Source: Flavilitoribacter nigricans DSM 23189 = NBRC 102662 (lineage in GTDB: Bacteria; Bacteroidota; Bacteroidia; Chitinophagales; Saprospiraceae). Taken from it: a stretch of 64,000 nt of DNA. Below are positions 18,519 to 30,273 of the stretch, one piece after another; positions within the stretch are counted from its first letter, which is position 1, and each line of letters begins with the position of its first letter. The translations under genes were made by a program, and so were the position numbers. The notes beneath the pieces were generated by a model. The model ran no database searches. It was not told the DNA's origin and worked only from the letters and a program-made list of their open reading frames with translations. The stretch covers positions 1 to 64,000 of the forward strand of contig NZ_PDUD01000017.1 of NCBI RefSeq assembly GCF_002646595.1, in the 5' to 3' direction.

Positions 18519-19436
18519 CTACTGAATACGGCCGGCCTTGACCAGTCGTCCCGGTCCTCTCTCCCGTTTCTTGGTTACCGGGTTTCCCTGATAAAGTACA
18601 TCCGTCCAGCCGTCCATATCCGCATGTAAAAATGTTTCGGCCCTGACCTTTATCAGTCCGTCCGGTTGATTGAACCCGCTTCGGGTGTATACCCGTACAC
18701 TATCGGCAGCAAGCCGGTAAGTATCCCCGTGGAAATAGGTATCGCGATGGTTGATCACCAAAGATCGGCAGCGCCCACTTATATAAGCCCGGGAGGAGTT
18801 ATTCTGGAAATTATTTTCATCGGCCGACACCTCCAAGACATCCGTTTCAAGGTGGAGCTGGGCCATTCCCCCATTTTCGAGATGCAATTGAAACTGCGCG
18901 GCTTGCAGTGGCGGCTTCTCTCCGATCTGAGTTAAAATATGCGGATCGTTCCCGGGGACATCTTCGAACCGACGTCCTTTGTCAAAAGGGGAAATATTGA
19001 GCACATCGCCGTAACCGCTGACTGTGACCCCCTGCAGGTGTTGTGCGGAGGCCAATACGTAATCCTGCATATTGAACACCGTGTTTCCCGGTATACCGTC
19101 GGGATGCTCATATCTTACGAATAGGGTGTCGTTAGTGATCTCCATCTGTATATGATTGGCAACCACCGGATTGAGGCATCGGGATATCGCCTGTCCGTCG
19201 CTTTCCGTATCCAGGTAAAGAGGCGAAAAGTTGGTCCAGATATGGTGATAAGTTCCCGAAATCGAGTCCATAATTCTGGGAATGGCTTCATGATCAGACA
19301 GAGACAGCTCCCTGTTCAGTTGCCCATTTTCGGGGGCTTTCGCCTCCAGATGGGGTACCAGATAGGCCGAATAACTCAGGGTGGCGAGCCCGAGCAGTGC
19401 CAAGGTGATGAGTATAAATTTATTGCTGGTCTTCAT
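18519..19436 (-). CDS. Membrane-anchored GIN-domain (DUF2807-like) protein, paralogue 2
   Basis: This 305-residue protein begins with an uncleaved-looking signal/anchor helix (about 7-28) followed by an extracytoplasmic domain. Residues about 110-290 have the repeating short beta strands of the adhesin-head GIN domain: VSGYGDVLNIS, ENGGMAQLHLET, SGRCRSLVINHRD, ADMDGWTDVLYQGNP. It is clearly related to the upstream gene ending at 19457, sharing the same anchor type, the LDxxxD...LSYSAYL/FSYSFYL start and the final LYQGNP/LFQGAP motif. It is the last gene of the GntR-controlled operon, 20 nt after its paralogue. Function unknown. Confidence 0.7.
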   Translation of the reverse strand: MKTSNKFILITLALLGLATLSYSAYLVPHLEAKAPENGQLNRELSLSDHEAIPRIMDSISGTYHHIWTNFSPLYLDTESDGQAISRCLNPVVANHIQMEITNDTLFVRYEHPDGIPGNTVFNMQDYVLASAQHLQGVTVSGYGDVLNISPFDKGRRFEDVPGNDPHILTQIGEKPPLQAAQFQLHLENGGMAQLHLETDVLEVSADENNFQNNSSRAYISGRCRSLVINHRDTYFHGDTYRLAADSVRVYTRSGFNQPDGLIKVRAETFLHADMDGWTDVLYQGNPVTKKRERGPGRLVKAGRIQ

Positions 19437-19456
19437 AATTCTTTAGTTTTTGGCGA

Positions 19457-20380
19457 TCACCAATAGCGATTGGCATTGATCACCCGGCCGCCATAGCGCT
19501 CCGATTTCTTAATCCGGGGCGCACCCTGGAAAAGTACATTGGCCCACCCGTTGAGCTCCGCTTCCAGGTAATTGTTAGCGTTTACCCGGAAGTTGGCATC
19601 AGCTCCATCCATGCGATCATCGGAGTTGACGGTAACGGTATCCGCCCGTAGCTGATAAGCATCGAATTTAAGGTGGGCATTTCGGTGATCGATCCGCAGC
19701 TCGGAACAGTTGCCGCGCAGGGCAATTTCGGTGAAGTGATTCTGAAAAGCAGCACCCACAATATCTACATCGAGGTAACTATTTTTAAGATAGAGGTCAG
19801 CAGCACCTCCATTTCGGAAAAGCAGATCAATATTATTCACGATCGGCACCGGAAAATTTTGCCAGGTTTCCGGCTGATCCGGATGAAAAGGAAATACGCG
19901 ATGGTCATTTCGGATGGAAGCATTGCCCACCCGGCCTTTTCCCACAATTTCTACGCCACGTAGTTTTTTGGCAGGTACGTGAACAACAACCAGTACGCTC
20001 GTAGTATCGTCGGACGGAGCAGGCATCATCAATGCGTTGTTGTGTCGGATAAATAGGGTGTCGCGCTCAACAATGAAATCAACCTTTCCGAAGGAGTATC
20101 CATGCCAGCCCGCCTGACTTAAATACTTTAGCACCCGGGTGTCTTCCCTGGAATCGAGGATTACTTCCGGGAAATTGGTCCAGAGGTAATGAAAATCAGC
20201 GTGGAAAGTATCCGGCAGCATTCCATAATCCAGATTAAATCCATCCGGGGATAACGGATTATTGCCCGGTATTTCCTTTTTCACCAATGCCAGATGTGGC
20301 CGCAGATAAAAGGAATAGGAGAACATACCGATTACTATGGCCATTAGCGATAGTAAGAGTAGTTTATTACTGTTTTTCAT
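19457..20380 (-). CDS. Membrane-anchored GIN-domain (DUF2807-like) protein, paralogue 1
   Basis: This 307-residue protein starts at 20380, where an anchor helix begins (MKNSNKLLLLSLMAIVIGMF); its ATG overlaps the last 14 bases of the GntR gene, implying coupled translation. A longer reading to 20536 would run over most of the regulator gene and is rejected. The extracytoplasmic part has GIN-type beta-helix-like repeats: VEIVGKGRVGNASI, RNGGAADLYLKNSYLDV, LRGNCSELRIDHRNAHL, LEAELNGWANVLFQGAP. Such domains are often placed at the cell surface in Bacteroidota. Being co-transcribed with an ABC transporter and its regulator suggests an envelope-stress role. Confidence 0.72.
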   Translation of the reverse strand: MKNSNKLLLLSLMAIVIGMFSYSFYLRPHLALVKKEIPGNNPLSPDGFNLDYGMLPDTFHADFHYLWTNFPEVILDSREDTRVLKYLSQAGWHGYSFGKVDFIVERDTLFIRHNNALMMPAPSDDTTSVLVVVHVPAKKLRGVEIVGKGRVGNASIRNDHRVFPFHPDQPETWQNFPVPIVNNIDLLFRNGGAADLYLKNSYLDVDIVGAAFQNHFTEIALRGNCSELRIDHRNAHLKFDAYQLRADTVTVNSDDRMDGADANFRVNANNYLEAELNGWANVLFQGAPRIKKSERYGGRVINANRYW

Positions 20381-20738
20381 ACGGATATAATTTTTGGTGG
20401 AGCGCTTCCAGTTCTTCGAAGTCGATTCGCAACAGGTCCATGTTTTTAAAAAGTGCAGGAAGTTCTTCCTCGATAAATACTTCCTTTTGGAAATTATAGG
20501 CCCTGGTACGCGCATCTTCGGCGATAAAGTATCCAATACCGCGCTGGTTGTAAATGATATCCAGATCGCTCAGAAAACTGTAAGTCCGCACCACCGTGTT
20601 AGGATTAACCTCCACTTCTGCGGCCATATCCCGAACCGACGGAATGCGGTCACCGGCCTGGAGTTCACCCGAAAGCACGTTCTCCAACAAATAATCGGCG
20701 ATCTGTCGATAGATCGGTTTTTGTGTTTTAAACTCCAT
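20367..20738 (-). CDS. GntR-family regulator, YtrA subfamily
   Basis: This 123-residue protein has the GntR winged-helix head at 1-75 (IYRQIADYLLENVLSGELQAGDRIPSVRDMA, with NTVVRTYSFL as recognition region) and only a short C-terminal tail of about 45 residues. That short tail is the mark of the YtrA subfamily, which controls ABC transporter operons. It begins 1 nt after the permease stop codon. The operon promoter contains two copies of a dyad of the AGTGTA-N-TACACT kind known for YtrA, so autorepression of the whole operon is likely. Confidence 0.92.
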   Translation of the reverse strand: MEFKTQKPIYRQIADYLLENVLSGELQAGDRIPSVRDMAAEVEVNPNTVVRTYSFLSDLDIIYNQRGIGYFIAEDARTRAYNFQKEVFIEEELPALFKNMDLLRIDFEELEALHQKLYPYEKQ

Positions 20739-20739
20739 A

Positions 20740-21567
20740 TCAGAGTTGTTTCTCCTTTAATTTCAGATAACTGATCAACATGGCCATCGGGAACAGGAAC
20801 AGCCCAAAGATCATTTTAAAACGGAAGGGATATTGACTGCTCAGGTAAGATTGAAATTCGGGCTCAATGCACAATTGAAAACCCGAAGTAGTAGCCGTTG
20901 CCGCCAGATCCCGGACTTCCTCCGAAAGGGCCGGCATCAGGGTGTACAGTCCGAATTGATAGATCAGGATACAAAGGCCCAGTACTCCGGCCACCATAAG
21001 CGCGGTTCTGATCAGTGAAAACCGGGGAACCCAGACCGCTCCCAGGAAGAATATGGATTGCACCAGCACATACATGAAAAACCATTGCCAGATCCAGGGA
21101 TCACTCAACGGCAGGTGGACCATTTCAAAACCCATACCCAAAAACCGCTGGTAAGTATACTGCGCAAACAATTGGTAAACCACAGTCAGGATCAGCGGAA
21201 AGAGCAAAGCGGAAAGCACCCATTTGCTCATCCATTTTTCCAGATTAGTAGCCGGTAAGGCCAGAAAGAACTGCCGGGAAGCGGAGCCACGCAACTCCCA
21301 GAATACCAAACTGGTAAAGATCAGTCCGCCGACCATCAGGTAGGCCGGAAAAAAGCTGATGTGGAATTTTGCCGAGCTCCTCCACTGATCGGCCAGGTAG
21401 GTTACATCTTGTCGGGTCATGCTGCTGTCCTCTACCAATACCGTAAAGACCAGTACGCCCAATACGAGCAGCCCACTAATGAGCAGCAGATTGCGCAACC
21501 AGGTATTTTTCAGATCAGACACCAGCAAATGCCCCATTCGCTGGAAATTCAGGTGCTTATCGTACAT
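20740..21567 (-). CDS. ABC transporter permease of the GntR-regulated operon
   Basis: This 275-residue protein is placed from the ATG at 21567, which overlaps the stop of the ATPase gene (21557) by 11 nt; an upstream extension to 21810 lies inside the ATPase gene and is rejected. It has six predicted membrane helices, beginning at about 25-50 (NLLLISGLLVLGVLVFTVL), then near 80-95, 125-145, 170-190, 200-225 and 250-270. It resembles two-component ABC-2-type permeases of YtrC/D kind in length and layout but has no strong signature. Translation is probably coupled to the ATPase. Confidence 0.75.
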   Translation of the reverse strand: MYDKHLNFQRMGHLLVSDLKNTWLRNLLLISGLLVLGVLVFTVLVEDSSMTRQDVTYLADQWRSSAKFHISFFPAYLMVGGLIFTSLVFWELRGSASRQFFLALPATNLEKWMSKWVLSALLFPLILTVVYQLFAQYTYQRFLGMGFEMVHLPLSDPWIWQWFFMYVLVQSIFFLGAVWVPRFSLIRTALMVAGVLGLCILIYQFGLYTLMPALSEEVRDLAATATTSGFQLCIEPEFQSYLSSQYPFRFKMIFGLFLFPMAMLISYLKLKEKQL

Positions 21568-22408
21568 ACAGTTGGGTATTAAAAAGTTCGCGAAAAGATT
21601 GCGGAGCGTTGATGATGGCATTGAACAGGATCTCCACATCCGCTTCCAGGGAGTCTTCAAATCCGGCCCGCCGGATGGTGTAATAGCCGCCGGGCACCCG
21701 CTCGTAGTACAGGACGCCGGGGTCTTCCGGTTCGCGGTAACTGATACCAAAGTGCAATCGCTCCATGATATCCACCAGATTTTCCTGAAAAATGATCCGG
21801 CCATCTTCAAGCACGATCAGGGTATCAATGAGGCTCTGCAGGTCACGCACCTGATGGGTAGAGAGGATAAAGATTCGATCCTCCCGGATGTGGCGGGCCA
21901 AAGTAGATCGGAACAGCTTTTTAGAAGGAATGTCCAGCCCATTGGTTGGCTCGTCCAGAAGCAGCACCCGGGCGTTGGTCGCCAGCCCAAAGGCCAGTAA
22001 TGCCTTCTTCTTTTGCCCCAGGGAAATACGGTTGAGCCGGGCATCTGCATCCAGATCGAATTCAGCGACCAACTGCCCGTATTGCTCCCAATCGAAATTC
22101 GGATAAAAGGGAGCGTAGGTTTTAGCAAAATCCCAGACGGTCAGGTTGGGCAGGAACATCGACTCGGAGATCATAAAGCAATCCTGCAAAAAAGCCGGTT
22201 CACGATCCTTTGGCTGAAAAGAGAGCACGTTTACCTGACCACTATCCGGAAATAATAAACCCTGAATGATGTTTAACAGGGATGATTTACCGGCACCGTT
22301 TTTTCCCAGCAAACCATAAATGGTGCCCGGGGCCAGGTGGAGATCGAGGTCCTCAAACAAGAGCGCGCGTTTTCGGTACCCAAATCTTAGCTTTTCAATA
22401 TTGATCAT
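21557..22408 (-). CDS. ABC transporter ATP-binding protein
   Basis: This 283-residue protein has Walker A GKNGAGKSS (about 35-43), a signature-like ISLGQKKKALLAFG, Walker B VLLLDEPTNGLD and the switch His in STHQVRDL. The Q-loop region is FMISESMF. It is the first gene of a five-gene operon (ATPase, permease, GntR regulator and two GIN-domain proteins). The family powers export or detachment of cell-envelope agents; in Bacillus the YtrA-controlled relatives respond to cell-wall antibiotics. The same role here is an inference from operon layout. Confidence 0.93.
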   Translation of the reverse strand: MINIEKLRFGYRKRALLFEDLDLHLAPGTIYGLLGKNGAGKSSLLNIIQGLLFPDSGQVNVLSFQPKDREPAFLQDCFMISESMFLPNLTVWDFAKTYAPFYPNFDWEQYGQLVAEFDLDADARLNRISLGQKKKALLAFGLATNARVLLLDEPTNGLDIPSKKLFRSTLARHIREDRIFILSTHQVRDLQSLIDTLIVLEDGRIIFQENLVDIMERLHFGISYREPEDPGVLYYERVPGGYYTIRRAGFEDSLEADVEILFNAIINAPQSFRELFNTQLYVR

Positions 22409-22420
22409 CAGCTATGTTTT

Positions 22421-22486
22421 AGTGTACTATTCAACTAATACACTGCAAACATAAAGCAAAATAGTGTACTAGTCAAGTGGTACACG
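22421..22486 (-). promoter_or_regulatory. Promoter of the ABC/GntR/GIN operon with two YtrA-type operators
   Basis: Read on the minus strand, TTG (complement of 22474-22476), 20 nt and TATGTTTG (complement of 22446-22453) form a good Bacteroidota promoter. Two dyads of the same design overlap it: AGTGTA (22421-22426) with TACACT (22439-22444), and AGTGTA (22463-22468) with TACAC (22481-22485), each with a 12-nt spacer and set 42 bp apart. One covers the transcription start, the other the spacer and -33 box. Confidence 0.75.
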
Positions 22487-22808
22487 TTAAAAAGTGGAAA
22501 CGTTGGAAGGTTAAAATGTGGAAAAGTTGGAAGGTGGAAAAGTGGAAACGTTAGTGATCAGGTAACTATCGCTGAATGGGTAAGCTGAATTTGAAGAAGT
22601 GTTGTAGTTACTGTATATTTTTATTTTGGTCACCGAAAATCAATTGATAATCAAACCATTAATAGCCGAAGAAACCAGTTAGCCATACTTACGGAATCAT
22701 TACTTTATGTAGAAAAAGGTGTCCAAAGCAAAGAAAGCCTATCAACTACCTGGTCAGGTTCCAAACACCCAACCTTAACACTTTCACACCTCAACACTTT
22801 AACACATT
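22487..22808. repeat. Intergenic stretch with degenerate short repeats
   Basis: No gene is seen. Bases 22491-22551 repeat a motif close to GTGGAAAnGTTGGAAGGT several times with small changes, and 22768-22810 carries a complementary-type run (CACACCTCAACACTTTAACAC). The same words recur, inverted, at 54937-55017. The middle part (22560-22760) shows nothing recognisable. Confidence 0.5.
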
Positions 22809-23222
22809 TCACACCTCCGTCTCCCCCATCCGCAGGATCAGATCAAAAGCTTTCTTGGGGATCGGCATCACGGACAGGCGTCCGATACGCACCAGCGGGA
22901 TCTCCGACAAAGCAGGCGTGGCCTTGATAGCCTTGAGCGAAACGGGCTGGTTAAAAGCCTTTACCGGTACCAGATCCACCACGGACCAGTCGCCCTTTTC
23001 GGCGGTGGGATCGGGATAGGCTTCCCGGACCACTTTGGCGATACCGACAACGGCCAGTCCTTTGCGACTGTGATAATACAGGACCAGATCCCCTACCCTC
23101 ATTTCCCGCAGGTGGTTACGAGCCGCATAGTTGCGTACGCCCTCCCACATGGCCTTCCCGTCGCGGACGAGATCATCGTAGCTGTATTCAAAAGGTTCGG
23201 ATTTTACCAGCCAGTATTTCAT
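22809..23222 (-). CDS. EVE domain-containing protein
   Basis: This 137-residue protein is a full-length EVE (PUA-like) domain: it begins MKYWLVKSEPFEYSYDDL, has WEGVRNYAARNHLREM, GDLVLYYHS and WSVVDLVPV, and ends after LPLVRIGRLSVMPI-like strands. These domains bind modified bases in DNA or RNA. It is encoded as a single-domain protein, as in most bacteria. The SpoU-type RNA methyltransferase gene lies 69 nt upstream on the same strand, so an RNA-modification context is possible but unproven. Confidence 0.92.
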   Translation of the reverse strand: MKYWLVKSEPFEYSYDDLVRDGKAMWEGVRNYAARNHLREMRVGDLVLYYHSRKGLAVVGIAKVVREAYPDPTAEKGDWSVVDLVPVKAFNQPVSLKAIKATPALSEIPLVRIGRLSVMPIPKKAFDLILRMGETEV

Positions 23223-23291
23223 GTATTTTCGTTTATGGTTCGTTGGATTTCAAATGATGCGAACTGCCGGACTTGCAAGCATTTAGACTTT

Positions 23292-23849
23292 CTAAGTTTC
23301 TAAATTTAGAAAGTCTTTACCATATTTCCACTGCCGAAACAACTCCCACACGACTACCCCTACACAAACCGAAATATTCAGCGAATGTTTGGTGCCGAAT
23401 TGGGGGACTTCCAGCGCACCGTCCACCTCCGCCAGCGTAGCTTCATCCACGCCCTGCACTTCGTTGCCGAAGACCAGCGCCACGGGGACCTGATCGGTCC
23501 ACCGAAATTCCGCCAGCGAGGTACTGCCTTCTACCTGTTCGATGGCCAGCACCCGGTATCCGTCTTCCCGCAAACGACGCACGGCCGCTGCTGTATCTTC
23601 CGCGTATTCCCATTCCATGGATTCCGTAGCGCCCAGGGCCGTTTTGAGGATCTCTCGGTGAGGAGGCCTGGCGGTGATCCCGCACAGGAAGACCTTTTGC
23701 AAAGCAAAGGCATCGGCCGTCCGGAATGCCGAGCCCACGTTCAGCGCCGAACGTACATTATCCAGTATGAGCACCAGTGGGGTCTTGGGCTGTGCTTTAA
23801 AGGCGTCTATATCCGCCCGGCCCAGTTCCTCCATGCTGAGTTTTCGCAT
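23292..23849 (-). CDS. SpoU/TrmH-family RNA methyltransferase
   Basis: This 185-residue protein is a compact SPOUT methyltransferase that transfers a methyl group from S-adenosylmethionine to an RNA ribose. All three family motifs are visible: motif 1 LDNVRSALNVGSAFRTADAF, motif 2 VALVFGNEVQGVDEA, and motif 3 LEVPQFGTKHSLNISVCVGV, which forms the knot and cofactor pocket. There is no extra N-terminal substrate-binding domain, so the target RNA (tRNA or rRNA) cannot be assigned. Confidence 0.93.
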   Translation of the reverse strand: MRKLSMEELGRADIDAFKAQPKTPLVLILDNVRSALNVGSAFRTADAFALQKVFLCGITARPPHREILKTALGATESMEWEYAEDTAAAVRRLREDGYRVLAIEQVEGSTSLAEFRWTDQVPVALVFGNEVQGVDEATLAEVDGALEVPQFGTKHSLNISVCVGVVVWELFRQWKYGKDFLNLET

Positions 23850-23950
23850 TTGGCTATAAATTGTTGAATTGGCCCCTAATTACACGAAATATCGGGAATA
23901 ATCAAAATCAGGGCCGGCAAAGTTAGTCGCCTGAATCGGCTTAGATACCC

Positions 23951-27401
<3,451 letters not shown>

Positions 27402-28385
27402 ATGAAATGGACTACCAATACAACCAAAACAACTTATAGCATAACTAATCTGGGCCGCAGTCTGGCTGCCGGCCTCTTCCTTGTCGCCTTAGTGCTTCTG
27501 AACGGCAGCTCGACGTATGCCCAAAGTTCGATCGCCTACCTGCGCACGGCCGCCGTGGCCGAAAGCTACCACGTACTGCCCAAAAAAAGCGAACACCTCA
27601 TTCCCTTCGAACTGGTTCGGGGCATGATCGTTATGCAGGCCAGCATCGAGCAGCAACCGGGGCACTTCATCCTGGACACCGGTGCCCCGCTGATGGTGAT
27701 CAACGACGAGCCGAAGGTACCTTCCCGGCTTGCCGCCAGCTTTAAACAGGAGATTCAGGTCGGAGAGACCATTATCCAGGATTTTGACTGGGCGGGCGTG
27801 GAAGAACGCAAACTCGACGCTTTAGTCCTGGATATCAGTCATTTGGAGAACGCCTTCCAGCGTCCGCTAAAAGGGATGATCGGCTTCAATGCACTGAAGG
27901 ATTACGAATTGTTCTTCAATTACGAAGACCAGTTCGTGCTGCGCTATCCCGCCGGGAAAAACGATCTGCACCGCAACAGCAAGCCGCTGCACAGTATTCC
28001 CTTCCAGTTGCTTGACCATCTGCCCGTCATCACCGTAAAGATCGGCAAGAAGAAATTCCGTTTCGGTCTGGATACCGGCGCCTGCGCCAATCTGGTGGAT
28101 CGTGGAGTACTCGAAGCCCTCGAGGCCGACGAGATCACGGCACTGCCGGATGAAGAAGTGCAGGGTCTGGATCAGACCGTCAACCGCGTAAAGGCCGTTG
28201 AGGCCAGATTAGTGCAGGTAAAAGGACTGGATGTGCAGGAACTGAAATTCCTGGCAACGGACATGCCCGAACTGCATTCCGACGAAGGGATCGTGCTCAA
28301 CGGACTACTCGGCTACTCCTTTCTGAGCCGGATGAAATTTTCCATCAATTACCAAAAGCAACGGATCTACGTCTGGGAAGAATAG
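27402..28385 (+). CDS. Exported aspartyl protease-like (retropepsin fold) protein
   Basis: This 327-residue protein starts at 27402; a GTG three codons earlier is possible. An N-terminal helix (about 20-40, ending STYAQ) looks like a signal peptide. Two aspartyl protease halves follow in one chain: the first active-site triplet is D92-T-G in FILDTGAPLMVIN, the second D224-T-G in FGLDTGACANLVD. Having both DTG motifs in one chain allows a single-chain, pepsin-like active site made of two retropepsin-type lobes. Bacteroidota often export such proteins; substrate unknown. It is divergent from pyrG. Confidence 0.8.
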   Translation: MKWTTNTTKTTYSITNLGRSLAAGLFLVALVLLNGSSTYAQSSIAYLRTAAVAESYHVLPKKSEHLIPFELVRGMIVMQASIEQQPGHFILDTGAPLMVINDEPKVPSRLAASFKQEIQVGETIIQDFDWAGVEERKLDALVLDISHLENAFQRPLKGMIGFNALKDYELFFNYEDQFVLRYPAGKNDLHRNSKPLHSIPFQLLDHLPVITVKIGKKKFRFGLDTGACANLVDRGVLEALEADEITALPDEEVQGLDQTVNRVKAVEARLVQVKGLDVQELKFLATDMPELHSDEGIVLNGLLGYSFLSRMKFSINYQKQRIYVWEE

Positions 28386-28770
28386 AGCGAACCGGATACT
28401 GGCCGGGAGGAATATTGCGCATTGCGGCCATTCCTCCCTGTCGGTCTTTCCATCCACCGGCCGAAACGCTTCCAATCCTTGGGCAACGCCTTAATTTGCC
28501 TACCCCCTGCCAGCGACCATCCCGGTTGCCAGGCAGCTCAATACGTTGATTTAACAACTGTAAATCAGCAACTTACAAACAAATTCTTCTGCAGATCATC
28601 CAACACCACTGCGGTTCTCGTATATATTCCAAAACTAATTTCTTACCGGAACGTTAAGACGATGCCCCTAACTGTCGTCAAGGGTTCGATTAATAATTAT
28701 TCTTAATAAGGATCGGGCATTTTTGACTACTTTGGCGGCCATTCTATTCATTTTTTTAAAACCATCACTT
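28386..28770. other. Intergenic region with a 9-bp hairpin after the protease gene
   Basis: A perfect stem, GGGAGGAAT (28405-28413) and ATTCCTCCC (28430-28438), lies 20 nt after the stop codon and may end the upstream transcript, though the T-tract is weak. The rest up to 28770 holds no gene. TACTTTG at 28725-28731 resembles a -7 box for the next gene but is one base short of the consensus. Confidence 0.35.
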
Positions 28771-29109
28771 ATGAGTCAAGATGCTTATTTCCAGCCGGGT
28801 GATCTCAAAAAGTTCGGACAGATCACCGAGTGGCAGGAAGAAATGGGTAAAAAGTTTTTCGATTACTACAACAGCGTTTTTCAGGAAGGCGCCCTGACCG
28901 AACGGGAAAAAGCCCTTATCGCCCTGGCGGTAGCCCATACCGTACAGTGTCCATACTGTATTGATGCCTACAGCAGCGCCTGCCTGACCAAAGGAGCGGA
29001 CGAGGAACAAATGATGGAAGCCGTGCATGTGGCTGCAGCCATCCGCAGCGGCTCTTCCCTGGTGTTCGGCGTACAGATGATGAACCACGTGAAAAAGGTG
29101 AGCATGTGA
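28771..29109 (+). CDS. AhpD-like carboxymuconolactone decarboxylase-family protein, arsenosugar-cluster type
   Basis: This 112-residue protein starts at 28771 (MSQDAYFQPGDLKKFG); a longer reading from 28723 adds hydrophobic residues from the leader region. It has the family core EKALIALAVAHTVQCPYC with a redox-type C60-P-Y-C63, followed by AVHVAAAIRSGSSLVFG. This is the subgroup annotated as a peroxidase-like protein accompanying arsenosugar biosynthesis. It is followed at 82 nt by the ArsS gene, which supports that assignment. A thiol-dependent peroxidase role is known for AhpD relatives but not shown here. Confidence 0.85.
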   Translation: MSQDAYFQPGDLKKFGQITEWQEEMGKKFFDYYNSVFQEGALTEREKALIALAVAHTVQCPYCIDAYSSACLTKGADEEQMMEAVHVAAAIRSGSSLVFGVQMMNHVKKVSM

Positions 29110-29190
29110 CCCGGTTTCGAACCGCCTCGGCTCCAGAAGTCGGGCTAAGGACCAAATTACCAGATCATCCAATCACTAAATCATCAAAAA

Positions 29191-30264
29191 GTGGGTATTA
29201 AACAAAAAACAAAATCACTCCGGGCCAAGGGCGATCAGCTTTCGGACACTTTTTTCCAGCTTCAGGTACTGAACGGGAAAGAGATGATCGACGCCGAATT
29301 CCCGAAATTCTCGGAGCAGGTTAAAGAATTGGGGTACCGCCCCCTGCAACCGGTAGATCCGGAGATCTTCCAGATCAATATCGGAAAACTGTGCAACCAG
29401 ACCTGCGCACACTGCCACGTAGACGCCGGGCCGGATCGCAAGGACGAGCAAATGTCCCGCAGGGATCTGGAACGCTGTCTGGAAATTATCGGCTCCGTAC
29501 CGAGCATTCATACCGTAGACATCACAGGTGGAGCGCCGGAAATGAACGAGCACTTCCGCTGGTTCGTGGAGGAATGCACCAAATTGGGTAAAAAGGTCAT
29601 GGATCGCTGTAATCTGACCATTATCATGGCCAACAAGAAGTACCACGATCTACCGGAATTTTTCCGTAAAAACCAGGTACACGTCGTTTCCAGTCTGCCG
29701 TATTTCAGTAAAAGCCGTACCGACAGTCAACGCGGCGACGGAGTTTTCGAAGATTCGATCGCAGCCCTGAAAAAGCTCAACGAGGCGGGCTACGGCATGC
29801 CGGACACCGGTCTGCTACTCGATCTGGTCTACAACCCGAGCGGCGCCTTTCTGCCGGCCGGACAGGCCACGCTGGAAGCCGAATTCAAACGCCAGTTGAA
29901 GCGCAAATATGACATCAGCTTCAACCAACTGTACGCGATCACCAATCTCCCGATCAGTCGTTTCCTGGATTACCTCCTGGAATCCGATAATTACCGGGAC
30001 TACATGCAAACCCTCATCGAAGCGTTCAATCCCGGAACGGTCGAAGGCTTAATGTGCCGGAATACCATCAGCGTCAGCTGGGACGGGTATATCTACGATT
30101 GCGATTTCAACCAGATGCTGGACCTCAAGGTAGCGGCTCCGGCTAGTCAGCACATCAACGATTTTGACCTGAAGGCGCTCCAGGAGCGATCCATTGTCCT
30201 CAATCAACACTGCTACGGCTGCACCGCCGGTGCCGGCTCCAGTTGCGGTGGCGAAATCTCCTAG
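29191..30264 (+). CDS. arsS: Arsenosugar biosynthesis radical SAM protein ArsS
   Basis: This 357-residue protein starts at a GTG. It has the radical SAM cluster motif C68-x3-C72-x2-C75 (CNQTCAHCH), then DITGGAPEMN and the DUF3641-type C-terminal half, ending with the cysteine-rich CYGCTAGAGSSCGGEI (C341, C344, C352) and an earlier CDFNQML. These are hallmarks of ArsS, proposed to add a 5'-deoxyadenosyl group to methylated arsenic on the way to arsenosugars. The usual partner ArsM (arsenite methyltransferase) is not in the window. It is transcribed with the AhpD-like gene and the DUF2064 gene 9 nt downstream. Confidence 0.92.
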   Translation: MGIKQKTKSLRAKGDQLSDTFFQLQVLNGKEMIDAEFPKFSEQVKELGYRPLQPVDPEIFQINIGKLCNQTCAHCHVDAGPDRKDEQMSRRDLERCLEIIGSVPSIHTVDITGGAPEMNEHFRWFVEECTKLGKKVMDRCNLTIIMANKKYHDLPEFFRKNQVHVVSSLPYFSKSRTDSQRGDGVFEDSIAALKKLNEAGYGMPDTGLLLDLVYNPSGAFLPAGQATLEAEFKRQLKRKYDISFNQLYAITNLPISRFLDYLLESDNYRDYMQTLIEAFNPGTVEGLMCRNTISVSWDGYIYDCDFNQMLDLKVAAPASQHINDFDLKALQERSIVLNQHCYGCTAGAGSSCGGEIS

Positions 30265-30273
30265 TCCAACATT

